Shown: positions 44,748 to 62,862 of the stretch, in pieces | Position numbering within the stretch: position 1 is the stretch's first letter | Layout of the letters: each line of letters begins with the position of its first letter | Source of the DNA: Thunnus maccoyii | Taxonomy: Eukaryota; Chordata; Actinopteri; Scombriformes; Scombridae | Direction of reading: 5' to 3' | Assembly: GCF_910596095.1 (NCBI RefSeq) | Contig: NC_056536.1 | Span: 19,715,791-19,779,790, forward strand | DNA length: 64,000 nt | Translations under genes and position numbers: made by a program | Notes under the pieces: generated by a model | Seen by the model: only the letters and a program-made list of their open reading frames with translations | What the model was told of the DNA's origin: nothing | Databases searched by the model: none

Positions 44748-44945
44748 CAATCAGAATCAGATTCATCTCTATTGGCCAAGTATGTTCAAACATACAAGGA
44801 GTTTGACTCTGGTTTAGTGGCTCTCAATGTACTCACAGACAACACAACAATCTTCTGAAACACACACAAGGAATGACTGTATACATGTGAAACCGTTTCT
44901 GTGAACAGGATACAAATTGTACAAAGAATTGAAGATCGCACAGAA
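44748..44945. mobile_element. Retrotransposon-tail-like repeat
   Basis: Contains AATCAGAATCAGATTCATCT, TTGGCCAAGTATGTTCAAAC and ACAAGGAGTTTGACTCTGG, phrases I recognise as a very common teleost interspersed repeat, probably LINE- or SINE-derived. Exact family not determined. Confidence 0.55.
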
Positions 44946-45169
44946 TGCTGAGATAAATATTAAATGGTAAAAAAAAAAAAAAAAAAAAATACAAGTGTTA
45001 CTTTATATACATATAGTAGGTGGTAATGTACATTATATACAGCCCTGTTCAGATATACAGTAGTAACTGAAATGTATCACACATTTTGTATTTTAGACTA
45101 AAATAAATATATATAAGATGATGGAATTTTCTTTTATGTGGCTCACAATAAAAACATTTTCATGATAAA

Positions 45170-45262
45170 GTATTCAAGATTCAAGATGTTCACCCTGGTT
45201 ATAAAAATACAACTGTGTGAAATACTTTGTCTGGGAGACTCCATTACATCCATTATCCATTA
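45170..45262. mobile_element. Short retrotransposon-tail-like fragment
   Basis: ATTCAAGATTCAAGATGTTC ... GTGTGAAATACTTTGTCTGG resembles the AAGATTCAAGA-type repeat ends seen at 50.57 kb. Confidence 0.4.
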
Positions 45263-45395
45263 AACAGTAAATAAATATATATAAAAAGGCATATAAAGTA
45301 TAATAACAAAATATAAAAGCAAAAAAAAAAAAATATATAAATTTATATATATTTTGAAAAATGTATACATACATACAAACGCACATACAAACGCA

Positions 45396-45403
45396 CACAC
45401 ACA

Positions 45404-45457
<54 letters not shown>

Positions 45458-45485
45458 TACACTTACACTCACACACACACACACA

Positions 45486-45549
<64 letters not shown>
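45396..45549. repeat. Long compound CA microsatellite
   Basis: About 150 bp of CA units with a few CACT/TTACACT interruptions. It lies about 180-330 bp upstream of the rab5if promoter. It generates artificial Thr-His and Val-Cys open frames on both strands. Confidence 0.95.
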
Positions 45550-45550
<1 letters not shown>

Positions 45551-45729
45551 TTAAAGACAGAATCAAAGCACAAAAAATACAATAATCATTAATACATATT
45601 ATATCGTAATGTGAAAAACATTTGATGTTATTTTTCGTCACATTCTGAATTATGAAGCCTCTTGTAAACTCAGTACAACCTGTTTTGTCAACACTGTTGT
45701 TGATTGTGGTTGAATTGAAGGCGTTTACA

Positions 45730-46033
45730 GACTCGACCACTGGGTGTCGCTGTACATTTCATAGAGTTTCTGGCAGTTGCGGCGCAGAAACGTCGCACTC
45801 TCTGATTGGCTGCTAGGGGCCGGGGTCAAACAGTGTTGCGCATGCTCAGATGCCCTTTTAACGTTAGCGACTGAAATCTGTCAGATCAGCGGAGCGTACA
45901 TTTCACCTACCTTCAAATATCTCACAGTATTTTCTTCCCCTAGTCAGCGCTAGATACTTTAATCTAACTCGAGCTGTCAACAGATTTGGATTTTTACTTT
46001 TTCGACGTCTGTAGCAGAAAGAAACAGCAAAGA
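45730..46033 (+). promoter_or_regulatory. rab5if: rab5if promoter and 5'UTR
   Basis: GC-rich island directly upstream of the ATG. It contains an inverted CCAAT box (ATTGGC, 45805-45810) and an NRF1-type site TGCGCATGC (45837-45845). No TATA box. Both elements are usual for housekeeping promoters. The start site is inferred to lie near 45,850-45,900. Confidence 0.55.
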
Positions 46034-48827
46034 ATGACGAGCAGTTCAAAGCGGAAAGAAGAAAGTCATCTGCTGAATGGGGGTGTAAAACAATCCACAT
46101 GGAGCAAAGCGTTCAACAGTAATGCTGTTTGGGAGGAGAAGGTCAGTCAGTTGCCCTTTGAAATTTTAGCCTGATACATTATTGCAGCCACTATAATTGC
46201 CCTGAAGTTCTCCGTGCAGCTAATTTGTGGGCAGGTGTTAATAAAGACGGTTATGAGAAGCGAGCTGCCTTGCTAAGGATTAATCTGGCTCTGTTGGACT
46301 AACAAACTGTCAAATCTAGAAATGAAGAAAGGAATAGCGTTAATTTTCTCGGTTGTTTGAAATACTGACGACAGTTAAATAGTGCTAGAGTTTTTGACTG
46401 TCTGCCACACGAAAGTAAAGGAAATAAGTCAAGAAATGACTTTTAAAACCCACACAATAGTGTTTAATCTTCAATTTCTTTTGCATTTGAAACGTCCGAG
46501 GCTGCAACTTAAGTTATACACAAAGATAATCATAGTATATTAAACTGTATATTATATTAAACTCGTTTAGTTGGTAACATATTTTTTTAAAAAGTGGAAA
46601 ATGCCCATTAGTGTCCTAGAGACAAAGGTGACATCTTTTAAATCGCTTGTTTTGTCCAACCAACAGTTCAAAGATATTGATAGTAGTTGTGCAAAAGAGA
46701 AAAGCAGCAAATCCTCACATTTAAAAGTCTGGAGCCAGAGAATCAAGTAAAGTCTAGTCCAGTTCTTTATTGTTATATCTCATTACACAAATATAAGAGA
46801 GTAAAAATCTTAAGTTTCAGCTCCTTGACAATGCAATAAGGAAAATAAAAATTAAAATAGTAAAAGCAATAGTAATAAGTATAAACAACCAGAGGGATAT
46901 AAAACATATGAGTGCATGTATGAAAAGTGTGGTGTGCATGTGTCCTACCTATAATATATTATAGATTTGACTGTTTGACATTTCTCCTTGAAAAATTACT
47001 TCCAACATTTGTTTCAATTGACATTTTTTGACAATTAATTATGTGTTGATTGGCCAATTGATTAATTGTGTGAAATAGTCACATTCAACATTAATCCAAA
47101 CCCCAGCCAGTCATCTCTGCAACACTTAACCTAAATGAAGTCCTCACCTTGAAGCAGAGGGCTGAGCTGCAGGAAACACTATTGGAAAGAGAAACAGAGC
47201 TTGAAACAAAACTGGCAACACATCTCACTCTTTAGTCAAAACATTAGATCATGTGTTCCTCCTATTATGAACAGCTTATCTGTTTTTTTTTTTGTTGTTG
47301 TTTTTTTCTGTTGAAGGAACTAGAGCTGAACAAGCCCTGATGTGTTTGTGTTTTTCCATCACACACATTCCTAAAATTATTTTCCTTTGTAAGAAACTTT
47401 AGAATAACAACATGAAATGAAATGAAACATGTAATGCTTTCAAGTGTGGTGTTGTTCTCATTTCAGTATTATCATCACACCATTTCCAGTTTATACAGTT
47501 CATTTTCTTTGAATCAATCAATCTGTATTATCTTTACAGGACGAGTTCTTAGATGTGATTTACTGGCTCCGGCAAATTATTGCAGTAATCCTCGGTGTGA
47601 TATGGGGTGTTGCACCGTTGAAAGGATTTCTGGGAATAGCCATGTGAGTATACTGTACACCTTTCATTAAACCTCTGCAGCTCCTCATATCTGATTGTAT
47701 TAAAGAATTCACTTAAAATCTAACATCTTCCTGTGTTTGCCTCGTTAGATTCTGCATCATCAACGCTGGCGTCCTGTATGTATACTTCAGCAGCTTTCAG
47801 CAGATCGATGAGGAAGAGTATGGTGGCACGTGGGAACTCACCAAAGAAGGCTTCATGACATCTTTTGCTCTGTTTCTGGTGGGAATATACTCAGTATATT
47901 TATGGAAGCATTGACTTTCTGAAAAAACGTGATAAATTCAGTGAGACTTTCTTTAGAAATAGTTTGCAAATGGCCTGTTTATTTCTGTTGAGTGGAGACA
48001 AAAAAGAATACGGTTCATGTTGCATAACAGATTCAGTTGAGAAGCCATTTGAGCACCACTGGTTTGGGTGGGAGATTATTTACACTGGCACTGGCAACTA
48101 ACTACTAAGTAAATAGGAGTATATTGTCATTTTAAGATGAGATTCTTGTGTTTGAGGTTTCTTAGTTTGGTGCCAGTAAGTGTTTTTATTTTAGTTTATC
48201 ATTAGTCAGTTTGTGTTTATTGCTATGAAATTACTAATTCAGCCATTTTTAAATTTAAAAAAAAAAAGTGATTTAAACCATAAGGTCCCATTTACTCCTG
48301 GTATCAACATGTGATCTGTATCTGGATACATTATGTGGATAATGACATCCAGTCAATGGGTCTTTGCATTTACACCTGTTATTTAAATGCTTCTTTTTTT
48401 CTCAGCTTTGCTTGCATTGTGATTTGATCTCAATATGCAAATTAGCTAGACAGAGCTGGCAGACTTATATAGACTTATGGCATGTCCCAGGTCAAAGAAA
48501 CTGCTGCCATGAACAGATGTCATCCACTTTTTTTTGTAAGGGAAAACTTCTAGCTACTCCTACTTGTAGCTTTTTTTTGCAGGGCTTGCCTTAGCTGGCA
48601 GGAAGAGGCAGAGCTTAGTGATCTTTCAACTTACTGTAACGATTTTTTTCTTATGAATGTGGTCACAATGAGAGCTTAACTATCTCCAAATGTGTTGTGG
48701 CTGATCCGATCGCATCTCTTATTACAATGTGTTCTGTGTGCATTTACTCCTTAATGTCTAATCAGTCATTCTCTGTCTTTTCCAGGTGGTGTGGATAATC
48801 TTTTACACAGCTCTACATTTTGACTGA
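46034..48827 (+). CDS. rab5if: RAB5-interacting factor (C20orf24 / RCAF1 / OPTI)
   Basis: Four exons, 46034-46141, 47540-47643, 47749-47878, 48786-48827, with phases that close to give 127 residues, close to the roughly 130 of the human protein. The ATG was chosen as the only in-frame start before VWEEKDEFLDVIYW. A soluble polar N-terminus (1-40) is followed by hydrophobic segments at about 49-84 (AVILGVIWGV ... INAGVLYVYF) and 107-125 (FMTSFALFLVVWIIFYTAL). A conserved QIDEEEYGGTWELTKEGF loop lies between them. The human protein is an ER membrane partner of TMCO1 in the multipass translocon (GEL complex) and has also been linked to respirasome assembly and RAB5. The donor after exon 3, CTG|GTGGGA, is weak. 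No other reading was found. Confidence 0.95.
46499..47075 (-). repeat. Dispersed repeat family 1, copy H, split by an insertion
   Basis: Reverse copy: GAGGCTGCAACTTAAGTTAT at the left, GTTTTGTCCAACCAACAGTTC, CTCACATTTAAAAGTCTGGA and AGCCAGAGAATCAAG up to about 46745. It resumes at about 46981 with TTTCTCCTTGAAAAATTACTTCC and ends near GGCCAATTGATTAATTG. Confidence 0.7.
46746..46980. mobile_element. Retrotransposon-tail-like insertion inside repeat copy H
   Basis: TAGTCCAGTTCTTTATTGTT ... AAATTAAAATAGTAAAAGC interrupts the family 1 copy exactly between two parts that are adjacent in other copies. Tail-type A/T-rich sequence; no coding capacity. Confidence 0.5.
47879..48785 (+). other. rab5if: rab5if intron 3, nothing further seen
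   Basis: 907-bp intron. An open frame reading through the donor is not supported by any similarity. Confidence 0.8.
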
Positions 48828-49385
48828 GAGGAATCCGTAGGACAGTAAATACGAACATTTCTGTTTGAAGTAAATTGTCAAGACACAGGAACTCCACGGC
48901 TCGAGGGAGTGTTGATGCTCCTACATACAGTATGACTCTTCAGTGTGCAGTGCGTCATGGAAATCCTAGATCGAATAACAAGTTCCTGCAAGACCACCGT
49001 GATGAACATGTTCAAATACATCCCCCTTATGTCAGGGTTCCTTTTTTAGGTGCCCTCCATTACATTTCCCATATGTTATATTTCCTTCCTTATGTCATTT
49101 ATCATCATCGCTGACAAAACACTAAAGAATACAGAGAGCAAACAGTTTAGATGAGATCGGTTGAAGTTCTATAAATGCTGGAACAGTCCCTTGATATAAA
49201 ACAGAATAAGGATGATTTCTATTGGTCGGCTTACTACAAGGCCTTTCTTCTGTTTTAGAAGAGTGACATGAACACAGATTTTAGACTAAAAAGATTAACA
49301 ACCTGTGTGTGTATTCACTGCTCATGAGCTGGTCACTTCAGTTACAGGAACTGGGCAATAAAAACAACATCTTGTCATATAGTCA
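48828..49385 (+). other. rab5if: rab5if 3' untranslated region (approximate)
   Basis: Ends shortly after an AATAAA at 49357-49362. A longer form could use ATTAAA near 50405. Small open frames inside (for example 48875-49114) have no resemblance to any protein. Confidence 0.5.
49357..49362 (+). terminator. rab5if: Candidate poly(A) signal for rab5if
   Basis: Perfect AATAAA about 530 bp after the stop codon. Confidence 0.45.
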
Positions 49386-50564
49386 TTAGAGTTCAGTCCA
49401 TGAGTGTGATGTGTTAGCTTTAATTTCAGGACAAAACACTCCAATCAGATGCATAAAACTTTAATATAATTGTGTGGCTTCACTGTTAAATCTGCAGTTT
49501 CACTCCAAAATGTATATTTTTTCCATAAAAAAAAGTTTAATCTGAGCCTGACAAAATAATTGGTTAAAAAAATGACATAGCAGTAAAGCAAGTTATCAGT
49601 TACAGTTAAATGGTTACACGTTAAAGGTTAGCAGCTACATTATGTGTCTTAGCAGTGGAGTCATCAGGTGCTTTTCTTTTTGCCTACTGGATATAAACAG
49701 CATTTTTGAATTAAATCTGTCAATTGTTATTTCTTTTAAACCCTCCGGTGTTCAACAAATGTGGAAAACTAACAAACTAACTACGGCTGAAATCTCACAT
49801 CCTGCTAATTTTAACATCAAAACAAATGCTGGTGGTAAGAAACACATATCAGCCGATATCCAATCCCAATGCCAGTATCTGCCACTAGTATCGATGCGCT
49901 GTTACTTCAGTCAGGAACTAAAAACCATCAAAGTTATCTGTCCATCCAAATGAATTTTCTCAAAAGCAAAGAGCGAGGAAACATGCATGCCGTTTTCAGA
50001 TGCAAATGTTCACAGATTTAAGCTAAACCTGGTCTGTGCACTGCCATGACTTGCTGTCTGTATATCTAGATGTCATTTATGAATGACATTAGTTATTAGT
50101 GTAGAAATAATTTAATTTTTTTTCTCACATGTAGCTTCCAGATCAAAGTCTTACCTGTTGTTCTGAAATTAATTTAAACTTGTCTGTAAATTCTGTACAA
50201 TGTCCCTTTTGTCAAATCCACCTTGTATTACACAGATTTATTTGTACTTATGTTATATCTTGTTTGATGTAACATATTTCTCAGTATTTTATAGTGAAGA
50301 ACTTTTAAAAACAGTTCTTGCAAAGTTATTGTAATGATACTGTTATATTAGATACGCAGCTGGTGTTTGAAAGGATTGTATTTTCTGATCAAATCTTTTA
50401 GGAATCATTAAACATGGGCTTTATTTGGCCTCCATTTTCAAAGAGATGGTACATGTTTTTTTTTTCCTTTTTTAATTGAACTGCTTTAGTGCTCCCGTTT
50501 AACAAGTGCACTCACGTTGGACTGTATGCCAGTGTTTTAAAGACACAGAGTTTCCTTCTACTGA

Positions 50565-50910
50565 AATTCAAGATTCATTTATTATCATTTTACAACACAA
50601 GATTGTACAGCGAAATGTAGTTTGTAGTCCCTTAATGCCACTCACAAAAACAGAAATTATATAAATGTATTAATAAATAATAAGTCATAAAAATAAAACT
50701 ACTTTTATATTGGGGTGCAGAGGATGAATTGAGGAGTCTCAGCCTGAGGAAAGAAGCTGCTCTGTAGTCTGGTGGTACAACAGCGGATACTTCTGTATCT
50801 CCTGCCAGATGGCAGCAGGGTGAACACGCTGTGGTTGGGGTGGGTATTGTCTTTTAGTATCCTTTGGGCTCTGTGCAGGCTCTTCACCTCACCAACCTAT
50901 ACCCTAGTTT
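50565..50910. mobile_element. Retrotransposon-derived interspersed repeat
   Basis: ATTCAAGATTCATTTATTATC at one end; GCCTGAGGAAAGAAGCTGCT, TAGTCTGGTGGTACAACAGC and CTCCTGCCAGATGGCAGC in the body. I recognise these as phrases of a common teleost repeat, probably the 3' part of a LINE-type element. Not full length. Confidence 0.6.
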
Positions 50911-51349
50911 GATTTTTGCTAAACCATTTCCACTAGGAAAAAACAAAAATAGATCAAATGATAGAAATGACAAAATACTGATGGTAAATCAAAATCATGA
51001 GGTGTAGAATCAATGTTATGACAAGTGGTGGAAAACTAATGAGATCTCTTACTTTTAAGTAGCAATACCACACTATGAAAGTATCCCATTGCAGGTTTAA
51101 GAGCAGAATATGAAAATTTACTGAAGAAATACAAAAGAATTAGCAGCAAAATGTACTTTAAGTATAAAAATTAAAAGCACTCATTAGATTGCAGAATCCC
51201 TCTATCAAGAGTACATTACTGTATAAGCAGCTTTTGAATTTTGTAGCTAATTGAGCTAGTGAGAGTTAATTTGAAAGTCCTCCTCCACTCAATAATGTGT
51301 TTTTCTTATTCAGTTGGATGTTTCGAGCTTCACTGTGCAGAGTCTGACA

Positions 51350-51888
51350 CTAGAAGGCTGTTTTCACATTAATCTGCTGCAAGAGGAAAGTTTCTCTGTG
51401 CTCATTGAAAATCTGAGTTTAAGGGTCGGGTCTACATGGTCCAATATGCAACTTAAACAAGGGATTAGCCGGAGGGATGAACTCTTGTGAGTGCAGTTAG
51501 ACTTATGGTTGAGGTTAAGATTACTGTTAGGGTCACGTGCACAGTGAAGAAACACAACACCTACAAATCTTGTGAGAGTTTCGTAAATCGTCTGTCTTGG
51601 CTGATCCAATCTCGGGCAAACCCCCTACACAAGTTAGATGTGGAAACTTGAAGCCTCCAGTGCTCAAACACTGAGAGTGGACTTTACAGTGAAGTAGGAG
51701 ACATCTTGTGTCCAGCAGTTCAACTTTAGAAATGAAAATATTTACATAGATTCTGGATTTTTCAGTGAGGGACAATGAGTTGTAATTTTAAGGATTTTAA
51801 TGAGATAATCTGACTTTTTTTGTTTTTATTCCAAGCAGACTGTTTTTTTTTTCATACATCTTACATGTCTGAAGGGGATCTTTAACAA
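51350..51888 (+). repeat. Dispersed repeat family 2, copy A
   Basis: TAGAAGGCTGTTTTCACATT ... GAGGAAAGTTTCTCTGTGCT ... ACTGAGAGTGGACTTTACAG ... GTGAAGTAGGAGACATCTTG ... ATGTCTGAAGGGGATCTTTAA. The same series of phrases appears in copies B and C. No coding frame; class unknown. Confidence 0.75.
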
Positions 51889-51929
51889 TTTAATGTACTA
51901 TTAGTAGATTCATATTTTTTAAGATGATC

Positions 51930-52287
51930 TGAAAGTGGAAAGTTTCTCTGAGCTCACTGAAAAACCAATTTTAAGGGGTGGGCGTACGAGCATAATCTGT
52001 GACATCACAACTAGTTTGAAGGCCAATCCTGGTCCAATACTCAATTTACACAAGTGTGACGTGGAAGCTTGAAAACATCCAGCGAACAAATACTGAGAAT
52101 GGACTTTACAGTGAAGTAGGAGACACCTTGTGTCCAGTAGTGAAACTTTTAATGAGGGAGAAAGAGAAGATATCATTTTAAGGAGATAATTTAACTTTCT
52201 TTGTGGAAAAACCATATTAGACAAATTATTATTCAAAGCAGAGTGTTTTTATACATCTTAAAACATGTCTGGAGGGGATCTTTGGTT
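51930..52287 (+). repeat. Dispersed repeat family 2, copy B
   Basis: GTGGAAAGTTTCTCTGAGCT ... ACTGAGAATGGACTTTACAG ... GAAGTAGGAGACACCTTGTG ... CATGTCTGGAGGGGATCTTT. Same orientation as copy A and 40 bp after it, so the two form an imperfect tandem pair. Confidence 0.75.
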
Positions 52288-52429
52288 TTTTTTGTCATGT
52301 TTTGCTTCTACATGTATATTTCCTCATAGTAGTCAGTTGATTTGCACATATTCCTTTTATTTATTTGCACTTTGTGTGAACCTGCCGTAGAAGAATGAAA
52401 TTCACCCAGCTTGAACTTGCTGTTGCAGT

Positions 52430-52549
52430 TGTTTTCTAAAAACGCGTTGACATCATTCATAAAAACCCCCCAACGAGAGGCAGGATTATGACGTCATCCT
52501 CACAGAAGCGAGAGAGAGAAAAAAAATCACATGTGACGTAGAAGCCAAG
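52430..52549 (+). promoter_or_regulatory. dhx35: dhx35 proximal promoter and 5'UTR
   Basis: A perfect palindromic CRE, TGACGTCA, lies at 52489-52496 and a half site TGACGT at about 52533-52538. A YY1-type motif CAAGATGGCGGC at 52546-52557 overlaps the start codon. This layout is typical of short-5'UTR housekeeping promoters. No TATA box. Confidence 0.6.
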
Positions 52550-59771
<7,222 letters not shown>

Positions 59772-61465
59772 ATCTTACCAGCTTTTCACCACTGTAAGAC
59801 AAGAAGACTCATTGAATTAACAGGAGGAAACCCCTCTCAATTAGCCACTGTGCCCCTCTCCATTTCATTGTATATAAAGATGTAATATATATTTATTCTC
59901 CATGTCCACCTGTACAACCCCTCCGCACTGTGTGGCCATGCTAGAATGGGATTTAGAGGTATATTTTTAGTGTTGATGTTAACATGTTAACAGAGATCTA
60001 GTTTATATTTGACCTGTGAGAGTGAATGGTGATGAATGTGAGACGAGCGCAGGCTGTGCCTGACTTGTGCCCATTCAAACATGGTCATGTAGTTCATCTG
60101 TACTTGTACATAGTGAGAGCAGGCTCAGGTCCAGGGAGCGGCTCCTGTGCTACAGGCCCGTTCATACCTGGTTCAAGGCTTCATTATTTTTTTAATTGCT
60201 GTATTTTTTTTTTTTTTTCCTTTTGCATGATGAATAATGGAAGACAATGGTATTGTATACGAGGATGTTTCCCTTTGAGAGATTTATGGTTTGGGTTTTT
60301 TGATTATTCCCCCATAACCTGGGTGCCTTTATGTTTATAATTAGTTTAACTTTACTTCCAATTTATTTTTGATTTCTTTCCGTACCTTCACACAGAATGC
60401 TGTAGTACATATTTTCAGGACTTTGCTGCCCATGGAAATACATCACTTTATTTTTTCAGTCAACTTGCATCGAAATAACGATACTGTGAAAAGACTGCTT
60501 TACTTTTAGATCCTTGTTTTCCACTCTGTATCGCCACTTAACGACAGTCTAGATCAGACATAGTGGCCTTTTCACCACTCTGTGCCAATTCACTTCATCA
60601 GCCTATATATCACATTTCACTTTCAAATGGAATGTGCAAATACACCCAAGCATTGTAAATGAAAAGCTGTGAAATCCAAAAAAAAGTGCCATGTGTTCCT
60701 GTGACAACATAAAGTGCATTCAGACATGCATCCGAAGCCTCAAACAGTAGCATTTATCTATTTCCTACCATCTGTTTCATCATAATATGCTTTTCCTCTG
60801 AAGGTTTGTCTCAGTATTGAAGCCTTATTGTACTTTTTGTTCCCTGTTTACCATCAACATCATCTACCAGGTGTTCAGTAAAATGGCCAGTTACAGTATT
60901 TGTGATTTCCATTCCATATTGTGTTCCACATTTTTTATTTTTTTGTCTTAAAATTTGTACTTTACTGTTTTATTTCTTTCAGAGGTGTTTGGCCCTGAAA
61001 GTGTCAGTGAGCAGTATATTAAAGGTTTGTCATTTTACTCTGGGACTTACTTTCAAACCAGTATGATCACCAAATTTTACTTATGCCTGCATGTTTTTTT
61101 CATACAGTGTGTTCTTGAGGTTACTACTGTAGATTCAGTGAAACTAATTAAACCACAAAACAGCACACCATCCAGTAGCTAGATAAACCAACACAAAATT
61201 AGATATATAAAAGTGAAGTACCCTTGCATGTTAGATGGTACTCTGACATAGACCTATACACTTAAGATTACCTCCTAGACTTATTGCAAACAAAAACTTT
61301 TTGCGAAATGACTTGTTTATTATCAATTGTGATGACACTCTGAATATGTATGCAGCCAAAGCAGTAATCTGTAGACCTGTGTAGTTGCTCACCTCTGAGA
61401 TAAAAAACTGTCACCTGCCATTTCCTCCTCACATCCTCAAATAAAGCCTTATTGTCATGCAGTGC
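59772..61465 (+). other. dhx35: dhx35 3' untranslated region
   Basis: No coding sequence. The best poly(A) signal is AATAAA at 61440-61445 (context TCAAATAAAGCC). An earlier CATAAA near 60708 could give a shorter form. Confidence 0.55.
61440..61445 (+). terminator. dhx35: Candidate poly(A) signal for dhx35
   Basis: Perfect AATAAA followed by a T-rich stretch (61467-61500). Confidence 0.5.
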
Positions 61466-62699
61466 CTTTTAGCCTTTATTCACTGTACCACTACTTTTTA
61501 TGCAGCGTATAGTTTTGCCAGAGGGTGTCACTGTTGCACCACAAACAACGCTTAGCCCCAACTATTCAGAAAATCACAAAGTATGAAGCCATTTATGAGA
61601 GTTTGTATGTATTAGTTCTCCCTTTGGTAAGTGTGTAACCTTAAAATATTTTTTTCTATTCACACATGGGCAGGAGGAGTGACTTATTTTTAGCAATCTA
61701 CCCATTTAAAGAGCTGGTATGATACACATATGGGCTTAACTGCAGTGAATATACCAACTTGACACTGCATGAGTATTGCAGTCAAAATTTAAGAATATTT
61801 TGCATTCATGTGAGAATAAGTACCACACAGTGCAAACCAATCAAGAAAATGTAATGCAAAAAAAGCTGAATGGTGGATAAATGGAAGATTCACTTGTTGA
61901 CCCCTAGTCGTGTGTATCCATGTATCATGGCCTGCTATGGCCATGTAGCACCCCATTACAGGCATAGTTTTTGATAATAAAACTACTTATCTGACTACTA
62001 TAAAACAAACAAACAAAGAAAAGGACCACTGGCAATGCTGGATTACCTGCCAAGTTAAGTGAGCAACCTACCTTCTTGTGAGCTCCAGGCTTGCAGTGTG
62101 TAAACCGTGTTTGATTTATTTGTTGTGTAAATATGTAACACTAAAGCACAATATCAGCTAACATGATAAGGATCTGAAAAGTGGGTCCTGCTTTATATTA
62201 GCTAATCTTGAGGCCCCGAGTGTTTCTGTGTCACAACATAGTTTTAAGACCTAACTTATTTCAGTTTGGTACGGGCCCCCAGTACAGACCATGTGGGCCT
62301 TAATGACCTTTGTATTCAGGAAGGCTTTTTCATCTTAACTCTTATTTTCTTTATGCTGTGTGTTGTATGTTTTAATTCTGTAGCACTTTGAGATTCATGA
62401 AAAGTGTGGTACAAATGAAATGTATTATTATGTTATTGTTATTTATATATAACTATATGTGTGTAGTATACTTGCTAGGATTAAATGACAGTACTGAGGG
62501 GTCAATAATAGGAGCCAAGCAGCTCCAAATTCTCAGGTTATTCCGGCCATGTCCACTGGATGGCAGGTGAAGCTCTCAGAGACGGTTCTTTAAGTACAGA
62601 CTATGGATGTATTATAGGAAGTTGAAGTAGTTCTTATTAAACATCCATGTTGCAGACTGCTGCAGTACAGCCTTCAGCCATCCCTGGAAGCACTGAACA
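61466..62699. other. Intergenic region downstream of dhx35
   Basis: About 1.2 kb of AT-rich sequence with no repeat family, coding frame or RNA gene recognised. Confidence 0.65.
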
Positions 62700-62862
62700 C
62701 ATGGTTGCTAAGCAACACTGGATTACGCGCCAATTTTCCAGAGTGTGACGTCTGTAGTGATGTGATTTCATATTTCCAACGTTTACTGTTTGTTAAGCGA
62801 CCTTGTAGCTACCAAACGCTGAATATGTTAGTCTGAACACAGTGTTACATGAGTTCTTTATG
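62700..62862 (+). promoter_or_regulatory. Candidate promoter and first exon of an unidentified gene
   Basis: Contains a perfect RFX-type X-box palindrome GTTGCT-A-AGCAAC (62704-62716), an E2F-like CGCGCCAA (62726-62733) and a CRE-like TGACGTC (62746-62752), all within 50 bp. About 110 bp later a consensus donor GTAAGT begins at 62863. An ATG at 62849 would encode Met-Ser-Ser-Leu before the splice. The gene's identity cannot be told from this window. Confidence 0.4.

Larger units (their letters stand above)
40641..45729. other. Intergenic region between zhx3 and rab5if (divergent)
   Basis: About 5 kb without a recognised gene. It is mostly AT-rich, with repeat family 1 copies (42883-43222, 44012-44115), a 30-base C run (43468-43497), TG and CA microsatellites (44681-44722, 45396-45549) and two retrotransposon-tail-like repeats. 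Confidence 0.7.
46142..47539 (+). other. rab5if: rab5if intron 1, largely repeats
   Basis: About half of this 1,398-bp intron is repeat family 1 copy H with another element inserted into it. The rest is AT-rich with no feature. Confidence 0.75.
49386..52429. other. Intergenic region between rab5if and dhx35
   Basis: About 3 kb. The first part may be a longer rab5if 3'UTR. From 50.56 kb on it is mostly repeats: a retrotransposon-tail-like element (50565-50910) and two head-to-tail copies of repeat family 2 (51350-51888, 51930-52287). No gene recognised. Confidence 0.65.

Noticed and set aside
45260..45740. Open frames of Thr-His, Val-Cys and Ser-Leu repeats on both strands
   Set aside because: Pure translation of the CA microsatellite.
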